Shown: one piece after another, positions 21,071 through 32,338 of the stretch | Layout: each line of letters begins with the position of its first letter | Position numbering within the stretch: position 1 is the first letter of the stretch | DNA from: Paramecium sonneborni | Lineage: Eukaryota > Ciliophora > Oligohymenophorea > Peniculida > Parameciidae | DNA: 64,000 bases | NCBI GenBank assembly: GCA_905182985.1 | Contig: CAJJDN010000124.1 | Span: 124,001-188,000, forward strand | Direction of reading: 5' to 3' | Position numbers and translations under genes: made by a program | Notes under the pieces: model-generated | Told to the model about the DNA's origin: nothing | Seen by the model: the letters and a program-made list of their open reading frames with translations, nothing else | Database searches by the model: none

Positions 21071-22457
21071 ATGGATACACCAAACATGTAAAGAATATTA
21101 TATTTTTAAGATAAGCAGCTGGAGCTAGACCAAATAAATAAACATTTGATTAAGCTCCATCAACAAGACAAGTGTAAATATTGTTTACTTATTTAGAATC
21201 CAAAATAAATCTGATATATTTGGAATCAATACCCCCGCACCTGCTCCATAAATATCAAGATAAAGTGCAAGACCTAAAACTGATATTTTTAGTAATGAAT
21301 GTCCACAATAAAAATAATCAGAAGTATTCGACCTATTTTAGACATATTAGGTTAGATAAAATTAAACTTTTTAATCTTAAATATTTTCATAAGAAATTGT
21401 TTAAAATGTACCTCCACCTTAACCGACTCGTTCTAATTAAACATTTGAAAATTCTTAACAAGAAGTAAAAAGATTTTAAAAAAAAAATAATGATAATCGA
21501 TAAGTTGATCATGGTAAAGACTTTCTATTTGGAAAGAGTGGTAATAATAATTATTATATCAATTACAGATTTTGATGAATATAAATCATTCAAAAGAGCA
21601 GCAACTTTGAGTGAATTCAAACCAAAACTAAATTATGATCCATAAAATAGAAGAAATAAAGAACTTTATGGAAATGAAATAGCACGTGAACATCTTCCTA
21701 CTAAAGAAGTTAATTTAGAAATTTCTAGTCCTTAAAAATAAAAAAAATAAACATAATAATAATAATAAGAATAGAATCCAACAAATAGAAAATTAATTGA
21801 AAATCAATCAAGTGTTTTTGGAGATTCTCCAATGTATAACTTATAATTCTATTTACAGTAAGGTTGTAGGTAATCAAAAAGTAGAAAAATTGACTGCTTC
21901 TACTTAAAAATGGAGTACTGTTGGAGGATAAAGCAATAATTAAGTTAAAGATTTTGATCCTGATACATATGCTAAAAATAGAAAAGAAGCTGAATTATAA
22001 TCAAGTGTATTTGGTGAGTAACCAATAAAGGTTTAAACAGTTGCAATTCCAGAATAAAAAGAAGAGTCTGAGATATAATAAGGTATTATCTCATTCTAAA
22101 TAGATTAAAAATAATAGGAATAAAAAGTTTAAAAACCAAAGGAAAGATTGATACCAAATAATTAAACATGGTAATAGACTGATTCAGTCAAAAATATGAG
22201 AGATTTTGATCCAGCATAATCATAAGTTAAAGAAGATGTTGAACCATCTTAAAAAAAAATGGATGCTTTAAAATCAACTTTAGATACTCATTAATTTGAA
22301 GCATAATAAATTCCAGCTAACCAAAAAATATCAAATAAAAGTCTTAAGGTATAAAATATAAATTTATCAAATAAAGTAAAAAAAAGACATAATTTAAAGA
22401 GAGGAGAAAAAAACTAAAGAGAAAGCATCAACAAAAGCATAATCTAAGAAAAAATGA
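21071..22457 (+). CDS. Gln-rich protein with SSVFG repeats
   Basis: Starts MDTPNMQRILYFQDKQLELD; introns of 25, 28, 25 and 28 bases keep one frame to a Lys-rich tail ending at TGA 22455-22457. A short motif recurs: NRRNKELYGNEIAREHLP, SSVFGDSP and KNRKEAELQSSVFGEQP, and with it a W/DFDP element (QKWSTVGG ... KDFDPDTYAKN; QTWQQTDSVKNMRDFDPAQS). Such short spaced repeats are typical of proteins that line microtubules or bind a repeated partner. No family recognised; a ciliary microtubule protein is only a guess. Confidence 0.75.
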
Positions 22458-22560
22458 TGTATTTATATCATATCATATAGTATTGGAAATATATTATATT
22501 ATTTTATATAAAAAAATATAAGGATATTTAATATTTTAATTATTTTTATATATACATGAT

Positions 22561-23936
22561 TCAACGTTTTTTATTTCTTTTTATTTTTCTCATATCATTT
22601 ACATCATTTGGATTTAATTTTCCATAACCAACTGTGATTTTTTATTACGGATGTTTATAATCAATATCTTCAAAACCAATTCCATTTTCATAAGTTTTCA
22701 TAACTTTTTTATATCTGATTTCCTCTTGTTTTCTCTAAATGGAATAAATTAAAAATTTACTTATCTAGCTAATTATTATTGAATTCCACTTTTCATTAAT
22801 TGATCTTGACAAAAGATAAATGGAGCATCTTTTTTTGTTAGATTTTAAGGGATTGAATACTAAAAATATATAAAATAAAATTACTTAGGTTCCTCTAAGA
22901 TTAACTTTAAAATTCTTTTTTCTATATAAAATAATGGTTCCATCTGATTCTAAAGAACATGAAACTTTAAGTAAAGAATTATTTCCACAATTAGTACAAA
23001 ACAGTCTTGTAGAATCTCTGACTAAGGTTTTACAGATATGACATTCTAAAATAAATCTTCGAGCACTTTTAATCATATATCCTTCAGTAGATAAAACAGG
23101 TATACCCATTTATAATAGAACATTCTATAATATAATATTAAATTTACTTGCATAGCAAAATCAGTAGTTAAAAGAGCAATTCCAAAATTATTGATTTAAT
23201 TTTCCTATGGATTGATTTAAATTTCATTTAATTTTTCATGAATATTTGCATTATTAATCCATTCTTCTTCATTTTCATCTTCAGATGAATCTTAATCATT
23301 TTCATTATCAATTTATTTTTCTACTAGTTTAGTTTATTATGATGAATTAGATTTTGAATAATTATTGTAATGTTTTCTTTTTGGTACAACTTCTTCCCAA
23401 CCATCAGAATCATCATCATCTTAATTTTTTTAAGAATTCTCTTATTTTTCTAGTTCTTCTGTATTTTTTTGAGTCTATTCTTCTTCTTATTTATTTTCAA
23501 TTTATTAATTATTTTCATTTTAAACTTCTTCTTCTTCTTCTATTTCTTCTTCTTCTTATTATTATAGATGTTTAGAACCATATACATTTTTAATTTTATT
23601 AAACTCTAATGGTTTGAGTGGTTCTAACTTCAATTTATCTTTTTAACCATTCTCTTCAATTAAAGTACAAGCTAAAGCAATTAATTCAATATCAATAGGT
23701 GATAATGATGCTACATCTGATGTTTAAGTAGCAAATTGTTTAACAATTTTAATCATTTTTTCTGATGGTGTTAAGAAAGTAAGTGGGTAGGTAAAATTTT
23801 ATAATTTTTATCTAGCTCTTTCATCTCTTACTTCTGTAAGTATAGCTTCATGTGTTATGAATGTATAATGTTCTGAAAGATGTTGAAAATTGATTTCTTT
23901 AATAAATGCATTGGCATCCAATATTAATTTATTCAT
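22561..23936 (-). CDS. NOB1: NOB1, PIN-domain endonuclease for 18S rRNA 3' end
   Basis: Cuts 20S/18S-E pre-rRNA at site D in late cytoplasmic small subunits. N-terminal PIN domain MNKLILDANAFIKEINF, HEAILTEVRDERARQ, SPIDIELIALACTLIEENG carries the acidic metal ligands. A long acidic linker (runs of Glu) follows, then VLSTEGYMIKSARRFILECH with zinc ribbon CHICKT ... LFCTNCGNNSLLKV, and the tail VNLRGTQ-YSIPQ, DQLMKSGIQQQLARQ, ending KRNKKR. Introns of 23, 25 and 26 bases, all GTA...TAG. Complete compared with animal NOB1. Head-to-head with IFT52, starts 25 bases apart. Confidence 0.95.
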
Positions 23937-23961
23937 TTATTTTAATTTAAAAAAATAAAAG

Positions 23962-25399
23962 ATGTCTGAGCCATAAGTATATAATAAATTAATTAGGTTA
24001 TATTCAATGTAGGCAAAAATGAATAAGGCAATCCTAGTCAGAATTACAAGAAGATTGTTAAAAAGTATAAGGGTTAATATAAAGTAAGTTATAGATATTT
24101 GAATTAATTAGTTTGGTTTAAATAAAGATGACTTAGTTATAGATAAAATCAGAAATGCCAATTTGTTAATTTTTGGTGGATCTAGAGCTCCCTTTACAGA
24201 GAAAGGTATTTTAAAATTTTGATTCATAGAAATTAAATGTCTTGAAGACTATCTAATAAGTGGAGGCAATTTATTAATCTTATTCTCTGATGGAGGGGAG
24301 AGTAAGTCTACTAGCAACTTAAATGCGTTCATTGAGAAATTTGGAATCTATGTAAACAATGATTGTGTTGTGAGAACATGTTATTTTAAATACTTTCATC
24401 CTAAAGAAGCATATATCCAATAAGGAGTTATTAATTAAGAAGTTTAAAATATTTTTATTGTATAAAGATAGTTCGTGTGATAAATGGTGAATAAAGAGAA
24501 GCTAGAAAAAACAAAGCATCCACACCATACCTTTAAGGAGTAATAGAAATGGAAGATACTGAAATTAATAATTAAGGAGGTCTAGATTTTGTTTATCCTA
24601 ATGGAGCTACTCTTATTGTTAAAGATAAAGCATTTCCTATTCTATCTACTGGTCCTATGTCTTATCCATGTGAAAAACCTATTATGGCCATTAATTAAGA
24701 AAAGGGTAAACTTGTAGTCATAGGCTCTACTGATATTTTTAATGATGAATATTTTGAAAAAGATGATAATCAAAAGATTTTTGACTTTCTTTTAAAATTC
24801 TTTTTCACAAAAGAAGTTGAATTCGATAAAAAAACTCCATTTATTGAGAATGATTGCAAAAATGCTCCAGATATTGCAGAATTATCTGATAAACTTAAAA
24901 GTTGTTTATAAGAAAGTGAAGAATTACCCAAAGATGTTACAACCTTATTTGATTCTACTTTATTTAAATTTGATCTTGATCTCATTCCAGATGCAGTCAA
25001 ATTATATGAAACTCTCTGTAATTTTCTCATTTATATTCTAGAGGTCAAACATGAACCACTTACTCTTATTGTTCCATAATTTGAAACTCCTTTATTAGGA
25101 TTATAACCTGCTGTCTTTCCTCCTATTCCAAGAGAATTACCTCCACCTCCACTTGAATTATTTGATTTAGATGAAGAATTTGCATCTGAAAAGTAATTTA
25201 AACTTATCTATCTTTTCCTAGAGTTAGATTAGCACAATTGACTAATAAATGTACTAATGAAGATCTAGAATATTATGTTAAAGAAGCTGGAGATATTATT
25301 GGAATTACAGATAAATTAAAAAATAGACAAAAAGCATAATCAGTAATTCATTACGTTCTAGAAAATTTAATCAATTTTAAAAAATTAAATTAAGGTTGA
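23962..25399 (+). CDS. IFT52: IFT52, intraflagellar transport complex B
   Basis: Core IFT-B1 subunit that holds IFT88/70/46 and is needed to build cilia. The GIFT domain is clear: NANLLIFGGSRAPFTEKE, EDYLISGGNLLILFSDGGES, YVNNDCVVRTCYFKYFHPKE, GLDFVYPNGATLIVKDKAFP, GKLVVIGSTDIFNDEYF. The middle has VKHEPLTLIVPQFETPLLGL and RELPPPPLELFDLDEEFASE; the C-terminal IFT46-binding part is RLAQLTNKCTNEDLEYYVKE. At least six introns (20-29 bases); one starts GTT and ends AAG. Length close to animal IFT52. Confidence 0.97.
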
Positions 25400-25498
25400 G
25401 CTTTATTAATAAAAAATATATTCACATCTATTTTATATCTATTTTTAGATTTAATAATATATATATATATATTTACTATTCTAATTATATAAATTAAT

Positions 25499-26615
25499 TC
25501 ATTGTTTTCTACATGAAAACTTTTTGTTTGTTGAATTTAAATCAACCTTATTTAAGGATGATGTTCTTATATGTTACTATGAAAAATTGGAATGCTCTAA
25601 TCGAGATTTTAATTTATTCCACAAATCTTCTATCAAATTATACATTCTTGTATTCTATTTAATCAATTTTAGCATCTCATTGCTTTTTATTGCTCTATAA
25701 AGAATGTTTGATACTAATTATAACGAATCTTATGTAGATAACAATTCTGGTTCTATTATTTAATCATTCTAAAGAATTTTTATTTGCTCCATTAACTTAA
25801 AATATATTCAATAAAAATCTTACTTCTTTCAATTTTATATTATGTTGTTTCTTTAACTAAATAATTTCTTCTTTTATATTCTCAATATGTATCCAATCTT
25901 TAATTACTTATAATCTCTCATTTTTATTAATCTTTATCACTTCTTTCAGAGCTAAAATAATATTATCTTATTCAATTTGTGAAAATTAAGCAATAAGCAA
26001 TTAAATTGAATTATTTCCTTCAAAGTTATTACATTACTATTACTACTTATTGTAGATCTATTATAATTCACTTGTTAATTATTTAATTTGCCAATTTTAC
26101 TATTACATTGTCTATTGATAAAATTATTCTTTTTCATTTTACTCATTAATTAGTTCGTTTATTTTGTTCTTTTATGCACTAATTTCTATTTCATATGATT
26201 TATTTTATGATATTAATAATCCATTCTCTTTTTTTATTGTTTTAATCTGATTAAATATCTCCTCTTTTTATAATTGTAACTACATGACATTTTCTTATAA
26301 AATTTCTAACTTTGGTTTGTTTAGAATTTCAGTTTATACTTCTTTGTTTTGTTAATTTATTTAGATTTTATTCAAAGATTGACTGAAAATATCTTTTTTT
26401 GGTATAGCAAAAGCAGATACTTCCTCATAATAACCTTAATATTATCTACTATCTGCCGTGGTGATACTGTGCATATCTGTTGAACTTTTGGATCTATTCT
26501 ATCTTGAAAGATCTTAAATTTATGATAATTCTTATTGAAAATATTCTAATCTTTTAACCTACTCTCTTATTTTAGGTTTTTGAGTTTGAAAACTGAAAAT
26601 CATTTACTTATCCAT
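25499..26615 (-). CDS. Coiled-coil protein, unknown
   Basis: Starts MDKQMIFSFQTQKPKIREQV; long Gln/Glu/Lys-rich coiled coil (KLEILQENVMQLQLQKEEIF, INELINEQNEKEQFYQQTMQ, WQIKQLTSELQQIYNKQQQQ). A 28-base intron (GTAAGATT...TTTAAG) joins LKKQHNIKLKE to LMEQIKILQNDQIIEPELLS; the protein ends KKFSCRKQ-TGA. A short Ser/Tyr-rich stretch near residue 50 (STDMHSITTADSRQYQGYY) may be a docking region. Probably cytoskeletal; family not recognised. Confidence 0.75.
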
Positions 26616-26676
26616 ATTATTCAAATTTTAACAGTAATATATTGATTTAATTTTTTTTTAGTTATATAATATTTAT

Positions 26677-27282
26677 TCATTCACCACTATAGCAAAAACA
26701 AAATAAATATTTTTTTTATTTTTTCTTCTTTAAATTAGTAATTTCAAAGCGTTGTTCTCTAGAAAGAGAATTATTATAAGTTTTTTGAGATTCACTTTTT
26801 TTAGGAAGTGTAGAATTGCACATACTAACACTAACCTTGAGAGCAAAACTGCATTAATTGCAATCTTTTAATTAGAGCTCTTTTCTAAATGCTAATTAAA
26901 TTCATTAAGATTAAAAATACATGGGAAATCTTCATTAGGTTTTCCAAACTTTTTCTTAGGTAAATAAAATTAAATTGACTAAGTTTCAAATGACGGGAGA
27001 TTTTTTTCTTTCCATTTTAAAATGAGCCAATTACTAATATCATCCAAAGTTGAAGTTTCATTAAAATTTGAGGAGAATTCATAAGTTTTATCCTCTAATT
27101 AATAATACCAAAGAATAGTAATGAAGATCTAAGTAGTTAGTGGCTCAGAATTTTTAGTCAATTTGAGTAAACTGATCTTTTGTTCTGGACTACGATCTTT
27201 GGATAGTAATGATATTACTAGATTGTTTCAGAGATTTCATGTTTACAGAGATATCGATGGACTCATCAATTTAATCTAACAT
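26677..27282 (-). CDS. Unknown protein with Cys-containing tail
   Basis: Starts MLDQIDESIDISVNMKSLKQ, then a 22-base intron ending AAG, and SPEQKISLLKLTKNSEPLTT, IFITILWYYQLEDKTYEFSS (a probable helix), DDISNWLILKWKEKNLPSFE. A 29-base intron (GTATTT...ATTAG) changes frame to FRKELQLKDCNQCSFALKVS, SMCNSTLPKKSESQKTYNNS and a Lys-rich end. The body resembles a small helical ARM/VWA-like module but I cannot name it. Confidence 0.6.
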
Positions 27283-29385
27283 AGTAAAATTAATTTTTAT
27301 TTATTAGAAACTTCTTGAAATGTTCTTTTAAAATCATATTAATATTATTTTTAATATATATAAAACAACAGGATCATATTTTGAGAACAATAATTTATGA
27401 TAAATTATTGAAAAGTAGATCTATTTTATATACACTGGATCAGATTTAGGAAAAATCGCTTGAGAGTTATTTTAATAGATTTACAGAGGAATATTATATT
27501 ATATGATTAAGACTCTTAATAAATTAGTAGGAATTTGATGAATCATATCTTCATTTATTATTAATTAAAATATTTATATTTTTAGGTGGATAAAATTAGA
27601 ACTAGGTATACTTGTCTATCAAAATAGAATCTATTAAAATTTTAGATATATTAATTTATTTGTAAATGAAACTATGACATATTTATACTGTCCACTGTAT
27701 ATTATTGAATCTTATATTAGATCATTAACTTAATGTCTTTATTATGTAACATTTATCATTGAATCAGTAATTTTTGAAATTTTATCACACTATTCATCCT
27801 TTAGTACAGGTTTAAATCAATTGTAATTTCGCTGTCTGTGAAATTATTTGGCTTTGAGTAAAAAATAGAGTTTTAATTATAATTGAAATAAATTTAGGAT
27901 AGGTAGAATCCAAAGTAAATGATGCTAAGGTCAATTTGTGATTGAATCAAAATATTAATAATTTAACAAGTAAAGAATAATCTAGGATTACTACTTCAAT
28001 ACTTTCGTTCATAGACAATGCCTTTATCTATTTTAATTAACATTTATAAAATATTAATGCAAAATGAGATGATGTGATTGAAAAACCAAAATCTAGATAG
28101 AAATTTTTTGTGTTAGAATTATTGACATATTTTAATTCTAGAGTTATCTAGATGGTGGTTCACTCTCATTAAGTGAAATATAAATTATTCTACTAAGAAC
28201 TTAATATTATTTGGTTTGCTGAATGGATTATAGAGTCATTTGAGATATGCAATAATTTTTAAATTATAAATCACCAATCCTGAGGTTTTAAATAAAAGAT
28301 TTTAAGTTGAAGTTATAAATATTATAGTGTTATTGATGCTTATACTTTTTTATTGAAATTTTTAGGTTACAATAATTCATTCTTAAATAAGGTCTAAATG
28401 AAAAATATGATTAATTTAAAAATTATTAAGAATAGAATATTATATTCTTTATAACTATTATTTTAGCAAAGATGCTATTTAATATAAAATCAATCTTAAA
28501 ACTTCAAAGATTTGAAAAGTAGATTTATAGACAAAAATTCAAAAAAATGCTATGGTAAGCCAAATTACTTAACAAATAACTCCAATACTATTGTTTTAAT
28601 ATTGGGTGATTTTATCCTAAAAAAATAGACAATAAGAGATTTTAAAGTAATAAGAATATAATCACTATTTTTAAAATATGATTATTTACTCTCTTTTAAG
28701 TGCTCAATAATTTAAAAAGAGATAAAAATAATTTTTCCTATAATTGAATTTAATTTATTTATTAAAGCGATTATAAAAAATTAATATTCATAATCATTTC
28801 TGGAATTTTAAATTGTATAAATTAATAATTATCCAAATAATTATTTATCTAAAATGAATTATATCGAAAATAAATGACATCTAAACAATTAGGAAATCTA
28901 TTTATAATATCTCTTTCCTTTCTTCATCTCAATAGCAAATAATGCTATTGGATTCTGTGGATTATTTTTGTGATTTCAAAAAACCTTGTAAAAACATCAA
29001 ACAAAGTTTATTTTTTCGAACTTATATTTTTTCTATAAGGCTTTACTCATTAGTAATTGTACGAAATTAATACAAGGATTTAATTAAGAGATTTCGAATT
29101 TAATCAATATTGAGTTTCTATACAATACCTGAAATAATTAACTGTATAAAATTCGCAATAATTTATACTGGAATACAAATATAAGCTTAGACTAATGGAT
29201 AAATGAACTAAGCATAATGCTGGATGAATTAGTTTTTTTAGTATATTTTTAGATCTTCTAAGCTAGGTATAAAGAAGAATAATTTTAGAATATCTTAAAT
29301 AGATGGAGACTAGGAAGAAATTTTGAAAGGATTGTGTATAAATAGTATTTTTTGTTGGATTAATATAATATTATTACTTATACTA
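27283..29385. other. Gene-poor 2.1 kb with coding fragments
   Basis: Far longer than other gaps here. Short stretches look coding on the plus strand (IIYDKLLKSRSILYTLDQIQ near 27.4 kb; VIQMVVHSHQVKYKLFYQEL near 28.15 kb; RLQQFILKQGLNEKYDQFKN near 28.4 kb), and one on the minus strand near 27.9 kb (NPRLFFTCQIINILIQSQ), but they change frame often and cannot be joined by normal introns. I read it as one or more decayed genes plus plain A+T-rich DNA. Confidence 0.45.
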
Positions 29386-31446
29386 ATGAAAGTTTAAGAT
29401 GTTAATGAGAAATAAGCGAAACCAATAGATTCTCGATTAATGAATGGACCTTTGTCAGATCGTCATTGTACTGATATTATATGCTGTTTATTGTTTATAG
29501 CATCATTCATTTTTATGTGGTAAGTTATCATGAATAATATAGGTATATTGCAATAACAGGATATTCTTTAGGTAAACCAGAGAGAATATTGGCAGCTTAT
29601 GATTCTGATGGTATTGTTTATATATTAAATTTAGGGAATGCATGTGATTTGGATTTACCAGATTATCCATTGTTATTCTTTCCTATCATTCATCCTGATT
29701 ACTATAACAAGACAGTGTGTGTAGAAAGATGTCCAGCAAATACATCAGACTCTGTTAAATGTCAAATAAATAAAAATATCACTTCATGTCCTAGAGATTG
29801 TACAAAAGTATCAGTAGATACATCTGCTACTTTTGATTTTACTTCGATAGATTCAATGAAGAACTACGTTGAAACAATAACAAGTGAAGCATCTAATCCT
29901 GAAAATTGGATTTGTTTATACGGAAGTTAACCTATATTTTCAAGAGCGTGTTTTCCGAGTACTGCTTTAGAAATATTGAATCAAACTTCAAATTTTAGTT
30001 CATCTATAGACTTAAATAGATTGACATCATGGTTATATGATCTTTCTATTGCAAAATATATAATATTGGCATCTTTTTTTATAGCTTTTGGTTTAGGGTA
30101 AAAAAAGTAAATTTATAATAGAATGATTTATATGTTAATTTTAAGATTTTTAGGTGGCATATTTGTATGGTTGACAATTTTACTTTATTTTGTAGGAATA
30201 TCAGTTTTAGCAGGATATACTTGGGATTAGCATTTATATTATGTGAAGTAATGAGATTATTAATATGAATTAAAAGTGATTCTTAATAATCAGCTTCAGC
30301 AAGTTCCACAAATGCAGCTGATAATGCGAAAGCCTTAGAATACTTATTTTACATAGAAATAGCTTGGATAATATTTTCAATAATTGCATTTATTTGCATT
30401 TTCAATAAAATAAGATTAGCAATAGGAGTAGTGAAAACAGCCACACTTTATGTGAAAGATAACTTTTCTGTAATGATAGTACCTCCAATAATTGGAATAT
30501 GTCTAGGAATATTATGGGTTTGGTGGATAGTTTCAGTAGTGTAATAAATTTGATTAATTTATTAGATATATAGTAGGACTTGGAGATATCAAAGGAGATG
30601 GTAGTACTCCTTTTGCTACTGTAACATTTGATAATACTACTAGGAATATGGTATATTACTTTATGTTTGGTGGATTATGGAAATAAGCATTTTTGTTAGC
30701 TCTAAATTAATTTATAATTGGTTGTTCAGTTTGTATTTGGTACTTTAATTAAGGACCAGGTTAATCTTACACTGGTAATTTATTCTAAAGTATTTATTGG
30801 GCATTTCGTTATCATCTTGGATCTTTAGCATTTGGTTCTTTTATATTAGCTGTTGTTTAGTTTATTAGATTAATGTTGGAATATGCAAAGTATTAGGCTA
30901 AAAAGATGTCAGGAGATAATAAATGTACAAAATGCATTTTAGATTGTCTTTCTTGTTTAGTAGCCTGTTTTGAAAGATTTATTGAATTTCTTAATAAAAA
31001 TGCTTACATTTAAATTGCATTGACAAGCAAGAGTTTTTGTCCAGCAGCTAAAGATGCATTTGAATCAATATGGGCTAATACTATGAGATATAGTTTAGTC
31101 TCTGGTATTGGTGCTATCTTTACATTTGTAATAGAATATATATATATTTTTATAGATTGGTAAATTATTTGTGGGTTTCGCTACTGTCTTATTCTCATAT
31201 GAAATCTTTATTAATGTAGAACCATATAAAACAGAACTTGCATCTCCAGTTGTACCATCGATAGTATGTTTCATAATTGCTTATATGGTGGCTATCCTAT
31301 TCATGAGTATTTATTCTATGGCTTGTGATGCTGTCTTAACTTGTTTTATTTATGATGAAGAATTGAATAAATAAAATGGAGGAATGTCTGCTTAACATTG
31401 TCCAGAAACATTAAGAGAATGGTTTGATAGTACTTAAACATCATGA
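29386..31446 (+). CDS. Choline-transporter-like protein (SLC44/CTL family)
   Basis: Plasma-membrane or organelle transporter with about ten membrane segments. Cytosolic start MKVQDVNEKQAKPIDSRLM, then GPLSDRHCTDIICCLLFIAS as first segment (typical RxCTDxxC), a large Cys-rich outer loop (KTVCVERCPANTSDSVKC, ITSCPRDCTKVSVDTS), then FIAFGLG-MIYMLILRFLGGI, VYIVGLGDIKGDGST, QSIYWAFRYHLGSLAFGSFI, SCLVACFERFIEFLNKNAYI, and ALTSKSFCPAAKDAFESIWA. Five introns of 23-29 bases. Ends TQTS-TGA at 31444-31446. The family carries choline or ethanolamine; the substrate here is inferred. Confidence 0.93.
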
Positions 31447-31499
31447 TATCTATCAATTTTACAACATCAGATAATTTATTTAATACTAACTAAATACAA

Positions 31500-32110
31500 T
31501 CATAAATTTTCTAATGCTTTGTCTATTAGTTTTCTTACTTTCTTTTTATATTCATCAGGTTTATCTCTAAATTAAATTCCAGCATCTACATTTGCAGGTG
31601 AATTAATATTTGGTTCTGATAACATAGAAACTATTGAAATTAACACATCTTCTGGTGTCAATATGGGTCTCCATCTAAGAATATAATTGATAAATCACCT
31701 TGTTTCTGGAGGTTCTTAATCATTGAACTCATCTTATGCATGGAGAATAGATATGCAAACTCTTCCATCTGAATAGACTATTTTAGTAAATTTATATATA
31801 TACTATTGGGATGCCACATTTCAGTCAAAAATTTGAATGTTGGAGGAGAATTGGGATAATCCTCTGGAAATTTCATCATTGCTTAGAAGTAACCTCCTTC
31901 ATATAGAGTATCAGCTGGACCAGCAAAACTAATATTCCATTAATATAAGCTATTAGATTCCAAACCTACTGAGACACCTTCAATTGTCTTGCTTTCTTCC
32001 AATTCTAATTTTTTATTTCATTATTTATTACATCTCAATTGCTTTTTAAGTAGAGTTATTGTATAACTTGCAGATGGTGCAATTATTGGATGAGATTGTT
32101 ACGATAACAT
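31500..32110 (-). CDS. Ubiquitin-conjugating enzyme E2 (UBE2G/UBE2R type)
   Basis: E2 fold in order: SYTITLLKKQLRQLEES (helix 1 after a 27-base intron), WNISFAGPADTLYEGGYFQA, FPEDYPNSPPTFKFLTEMWH, then HPNS-VYSDGRVCISILHAQD with the catalytic Cys in GRVCISIL. The insert after the Cys (DEFNDQEPPETRWRPILTPE) is the acidic loop of the UBE2G/UBE2R class, which builds K48 chains. Then VSMLSEPNINSPANVDAG. Introns of 27, 26 and 24 bases. Ends LENL-TGA. Convergent with the SLC44 gene, 53 bases apart. Confidence 0.95.
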
Positions 32111-32338
32111 CTTCTAATATTTATTATTTAAATTGATTATTTCTTTAAGTTTTTGCTATTATTTTTAGCTCGTTAATTTGGATATCCTATTGTAATTAAG
32201 AAAGGAATGTTCAAAATCAACTAAAACACTAGGGCATCATTTCAATATTAATTTCAATTAAACTCTAGATTGTATATTGTGTAATTGTATAAATAAAATG
32301 TAAATTTTCTTTTATAAAATATTTAATATAATTAAACA

